This document shows, piece by piece, positions 61,299 through 64,000 of a stretch of DNA of 64,000 nucleotides. Both the position numbers and the translations under genes were made by a program. The number at the start of each line of letters is the position of its first letter. The first letter of the stretch is position 1. Source of the DNA: Streptomyces sp. Edi4 (lineage in GTDB: Bacteria > Actinomycetota > Actinomycetes > Streptomycetales > Streptomycetaceae); contig NZ_JBEJGY010000004.1 of the NCBI RefSeq assembly GCF_040253615.1, positions 6,882,001 to 6,946,000 of the forward strand. Reading direction: 5' to 3'. Below the pieces are notes generated by a model. That model did no database searches and was not told where the DNA came from. It saw only the letters and a program-made list of their open reading frames with translations.

Positions 61299-62632
61299 TG
61301 CTGACCCTGGCGACCAGACTCAAGAACGTCGCGTTCCTCGTCATCGGTGTCCTGGTGCTCGGCTACACCGGATTCCGGTATGCCGACGTCGGCCACTACA
61401 TCGGCATCCGCGACTACTACACGGTGAAGGTCCATCTCGCTGAGACGGGCGGGCTGTTCACCCACTCCAACGTCACCTACCGGGGCGTCTCGGTCGGACG
61501 GGTGGGGCCGATCGGGCTCACCGACGACGGCGTCGTCGCCGAGCTGCGCATCGACAACTCGGCGCCGCCCATCCCGAGCGCGTTGCAGGCGGTGGTGGCC
61601 AACCTGTCCGCCGTCGGGGAGGAGTACATCGACCTGCGGCCCACTTCCGCCGGCGCGCCCTACCTGGGAGACGGCGCCGTGATCGCGCAGTCCGACACGC
61701 GCACCCCGGCGCCCGTCACCACCGTACTGACCAGTGTGAACGATCTCGCCGCCTCCGTGCCGCTGGAGTCGCTGCGCACGGTCGTCGACGAGTTCGGCAA
61801 GGCATTCGAAGGGCGCGGAGACGACCTCCAGGCGCTGCTCGACAACGGCAGCGACTTCGTGCGGGCCGCGGACAGGGCGTTGCCGAGTACGAAGACGCTG
61901 CTCGCCGACGGTGAAAGCGTTCTCAGTACCCAGGCCGACGAGGCGCAGGCCATCAAGACCTTCGCGTCCGGAGCGCGGAGCCTGGCGGCCACGCTGAAGG
62001 ATTCGGACACCGATCTGCGCCGTCTGATCGCCGCCGCGCCTGATGCCGCCGGGCAGGTCAGCGGGCTGCTCAGGGATCTCGACCCGCAGCTCAGTGTGGT
62101 GCTCGCCAATCTCCTCACCACGGCGGACGTGGCCGTGACCCGGCAGCGTGGAATCGAGGAACTGCTGGTGAAAGTACCCCCGTTGGCCGCCGCCGGCGCC
62201 ACCGCCATCGACGCGAAGGGCGCCCACCTCGGCATGGCGACCACCTTCTTCGCGCCGCTGCCCTGCACCGACGGGTACGGCGGTACCACCTACCGCAACG
62301 GCCTCGAAACCCTCGACACCCCCCAGCTCAACACCAAGGCCCGATGCGCCGCGCCGGCGAGCAGCGGCATCGACGTACGGGGCTCGGCGCACGCCCCGAG
62401 CGGAGGGCCGGTTCCGGACCCGGCCCGACCGGGGTCCTTGCCGGCCGGGTCGTACCAGGCGGCCGACCGGTCTTCCGCGCCGGGAGCGTCACCCGAAGCC
62501 GTACAGGAGCAGCTTCCCGGCGCACTCGGACTGCCGGCCCTGCCCGGCGGCGGCCCATCGGACCTGGCCGGACTACTCGGTCTGAGGCGTGACGCGGCAG
62601 GAAACGCTCCTGGACAGGACGGGCGGCCGTGA
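61298..62632 (+). CDS. mceF: Mce family protein, position F
   Basis: 444 residues. N-terminal helix LKNVAFLVIGVLVLGYTGFRYA, MCE domain GLFTHSNVTYRGVSVGRVGPI through VGEEYIDLRP, helical region, and a C-terminal Pro/Ala/Gly-rich tail. A weak palindrome variant (61912, TGAAAGCGTTCTCA) is read as GESVLST. The stop overlaps the next start by 4 bp. Confidence 0.92.
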   Translation: MLTLATRLKNVAFLVIGVLVLGYTGFRYADVGHYIGIRDYYTVKVHLAETGGLFTHSNVTYRGVSVGRVGPIGLTDDGVVAELRIDNSAPPIPSALQAVVANLSAVGEEYIDLRPTSAGAPYLGDGAVIAQSDTRTPAPVTTVLTSVNDLAASVPLESLRTVVDEFGKAFEGRGDDLQALLDNGSDFVRAADRALPSTKTLLADGESVLSTQADEAQAIKTFASGARSLAATLKDSDTDLRRLIAAAPDAAGQVSGLLRDLDPQLSVVLANLLTTADVAVTRQRGIEELLVKVPPLAAAGATAIDAKGAHLGMATTFFAPLPCTDGYGGTTYRNGLETLDTPQLNTKARCAAPASSGIDVRGSAHAPSGGPVPDPARPGSLPAGSYQAADRSSAPGASPEAVQEQLPGALGLPALPGGGPSDLAGLLGLRRDAAGNAPGQDGRP

Positions 62633-63135
62633 TGCGGTGTCCGAGTGGGATCCGGCTCCGTCGCGTCCTCGTGGTGGCCGTGATCGCGCTCTCAGCGGCC
62701 TTCACGGTGCTCGGGGGATGGGCCTACCTCGAGGCGCGCGGCGACTCGTCCCTGGCGTACGCCGCCTCGCGCGACGCCGCACTGAAGGCGGGCCGTACGC
62801 AGATCGCAGCGCTCTCGACACTGGACGCCGCCCACCCCGACGCGGCGTTGCGCACCTGGCTCGACGCCTCCACGGGGCCCCTTCACGACGAGCTCCGTCG
62901 GGCGGGCATCGCGAAACCGTCGACCTCGGCACGCGGCGATGTCACCGACGCCGCGCTCACCGCGCTCGACGACCGGGCGGGCAGCGCAAAGCTGATCGCG
63001 ACCGTGCAGGTCCGGCTCACTCCGACGAGCGGCACCGCCACCACCGACCGCAAGCGCTTCGAAGCGGCGCTCGAACGCACCGACTCCGGCTGGAAGTTGA
63101 AGGCACTCAACGCGGTCCCGGTCGCCGCCCCCTGA
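62629..63135 (+). CDS. Mce-associated membrane protein
   Basis: 168 residues from GTG 62629 (an ATG follows at once). One N-terminal membrane helix (VVAVIALSAAFTVLGGWAYL) and an NTF2-like extracytoplasmic domain ending in LERTDSGWKLKALNAVPV. Such proteins close nearly all actinobacterial mce operons and are thought to stabilise the complex. A 27-bp gap separates it from the last gene. Confidence 0.85.
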   Translation: MMRCPSGIRLRRVLVVAVIALSAAFTVLGGWAYLEARGDSSLAYAASRDAALKAGRTQIAALSTLDAAHPDAALRTWLDASTGPLHDELRRAGIAKPSTSARGDVTDAALTALDDRAGSAKLIATVQVRLTPTSGTATTDRKRFEAALERTDSGWKLKALNAVPVAAP

Positions 63136-63161
63136 CCCCGCAGCGATAGGGAGAAGACAGC

Positions 63162-63926
63162 GTGAGCACAGCAGAGGTGGAGGCCACCCCGGGCCCGGAC
63201 GGAGACCGGGCAGCCGACGAGGACCAGGGCGCCGGACGAGCGAGTGGACCCGAACATCCGGGCCCGGGCTCGCAGGCCCAGGCCCAGGCGGCCCCGGCCC
63301 AGGCCCCGCACGCCGGCCCGACGGATCACGACGGCGCCCAACCCGCTGACCCGGCGGATTTCGGCGGCGCCCGCCCCACCGACCCGATGGAACCCGACGG
63401 CGCCCGCCCCGCCGACGACGTGCCGTCCGGACGTCCACGTCGGGTGCTCGTCCTCGCCTGCGTCCTGATTCTTCTCCTGAGCGGCGGCGGACTGCTGTTC
63501 GCGGCAAGGCAGTTGACCGACGCGCCGGCCGCGAACAACCGGGCGCTCACCGACGCCGGGGCGACCACGCAAGTCATCGGGGACGTCAGCGACACGCTCG
63601 GCAAGGTGTTCTCCTATGTGCCCCAGGACACCGGCGTCACCGAGGACGCGGCGCGGGACCTGCTCGGCGGGCGCGCCGCGAGTCAATACGCCGCGCTCTT
63701 CGGCGAGTTGAGGCAGCGCGTGGCGGAGCAGAAGCTCAGCCTGACCACTCATGTGGTGCGGGCCGCGGTGGTGCGGCTGACCCGCGACCAGGCAGAGCTG
63801 CTGGTCTTCCTCGACCAAAGGGCGCAACGAGACGGAAAGCCGGCGACCGCTGCCGCCGCCCAACTGCACGTTACCGCCCAACTCATCGGCGGTCACTGGC
63901 AGATCACCGACATGCAGGCACGTTAG
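63162..63926 (+). CDS. Mce-associated membrane protein, long N-terminus
   Basis: 254 residues from GTG 63162, with AGGGAGAAGA 7 bp upstream. Residues 1-90 are a low-complexity acidic, Pro/Ala/Gly-rich cytosolic segment with repeated DGARPAD-like pieces. A membrane helix (VLVLACVLILLLSGGGLLFA, about 92-111) and an NTF2-like outer domain ending GGHWQITDMQAR follow. It is related to its upstream neighbour. Last gene of the visible operon. Confidence 0.85.
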   Translation: MSTAEVEATPGPDGDRAADEDQGAGRASGPEHPGPGSQAQAQAAPAQAPHAGPTDHDGAQPADPADFGGARPTDPMEPDGARPADDVPSGRPRRVLVLACVLILLLSGGGLLFAARQLTDAPAANNRALTDAGATTQVIGDVSDTLGKVFSYVPQDTGVTEDAARDLLGGRAASQYAALFGELRQRVAEQKLSLTTHVVRAAVVRLTRDQAELLVFLDQRAQRDGKPATAAAAQLHVTAQLIGGHWQITDMQAR

Positions 63927-63987
63927 ACGGCGCCGCCCGGCGCCCCTCGTCCCCAGGGCCACCACCCACCGAGACCTCACAGCCGCC

Positions 63988-64000
63988 ACACAGAGGGAGC
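63988..64000 (+). promoter_or_regulatory. possible ribosome binding site at the window edge
   Basis: AGAGGGAGC ends the window. With the 60-bp gap after the last Mce-associated gene it may serve a further rightward gene starting just beyond the edge. Confidence 0.3.

Overview
This window is high-GC actinomycete DNA, almost certainly a Streptomyces chromosome. Supporting evidence: strong codon-position GC bias, frequent GTG starts, 4-bp ATGA/GTGA stop/start overlaps, an abaA/whiJ-type XRE + DUF397 + ATPase locus, a SAM-methyltransferase of the DUF574 type, a Pls/PosA-type poly-amino-acid synthetase and a ten-gene mce lipid-import operon. No rRNA, tRNA or CRISPR-Cas locus was seen.

Layout. 1-8.1 kb: a partial ROK regulator, a DUF6445 protein, a Tat-exported phospholipase C with a strong terminator, metG, and an NAD-dependent beta-hydroxyacid-type dehydrogenase followed by a palindrome array. 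8.1-14.4 kb (all minus): a secreted/anchored protein and a VWA-domain protein, then an FAD mono-oxygenase, a MAB_1171c-like membrane protein, an ImmA/IrrE-like HExxH protein and an XRE regulator. 14.6-19.8 kb: a MmyB-type ligand-binding protein without an HTH, a STAND/NB-ARC-like ATPase with TPR-like repeats and a degenerate P-loop, and a 638-residue protein carrying 18 tandem copies of an 8-bp repeat inside its coding sequence. 20.5-23.0 kb: tdh-kbl, threonine to glycine + acetyl-CoA. 23.24-30.05 kb: a complete Tn3-family transposon (6815 bp, near-perfect terminal inverted repeats, 5-bp GACTT target duplication, res-like site) with a decayed transposase and a cargo of an XRE/MmyB-type regulator, a small Atu4866-like protein and two short-chain dehydrogenases. 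It separates kbl from a LysR gene. 31-37.6 kb: a second palindrome array, an abaA/whiJ-like regulatory locus, a methyltransferase, a secreted protein, a GPP34 (GOLPH3-like) protein and a YchJ protein. 37.9-48.4 kb (all minus): an MFS drug exporter, a urea transporter, and an M1 peptidase translationally coupled to a 1314-residue Pls/PosA synthetase, preceded by a PucR-type regulator. 48.6-52.0 kb: three secreted proteins divergent from the mce operon (52.8-63.9 kb: ATPase, two permeases, MceA-F, two Mce-associated proteins).

The most unusual signal is not a gene. The palindrome TGAGAGCGCTCTCA is scattered over the whole window: 21 exact copies of its 12-bp core GAGAGCGCTCTC, plus about 25 near copies. 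A simple composition model predicts about 0.01. Copies lie both between genes and inside many coding regions, where they are read as ESAL or RALS. Two intergenic arrays have copies spaced about 54-60 bp apart. The Tn3 element is free of it. A second pattern is short tandem repeats that begin exactly at stop codons of four unrelated genes.
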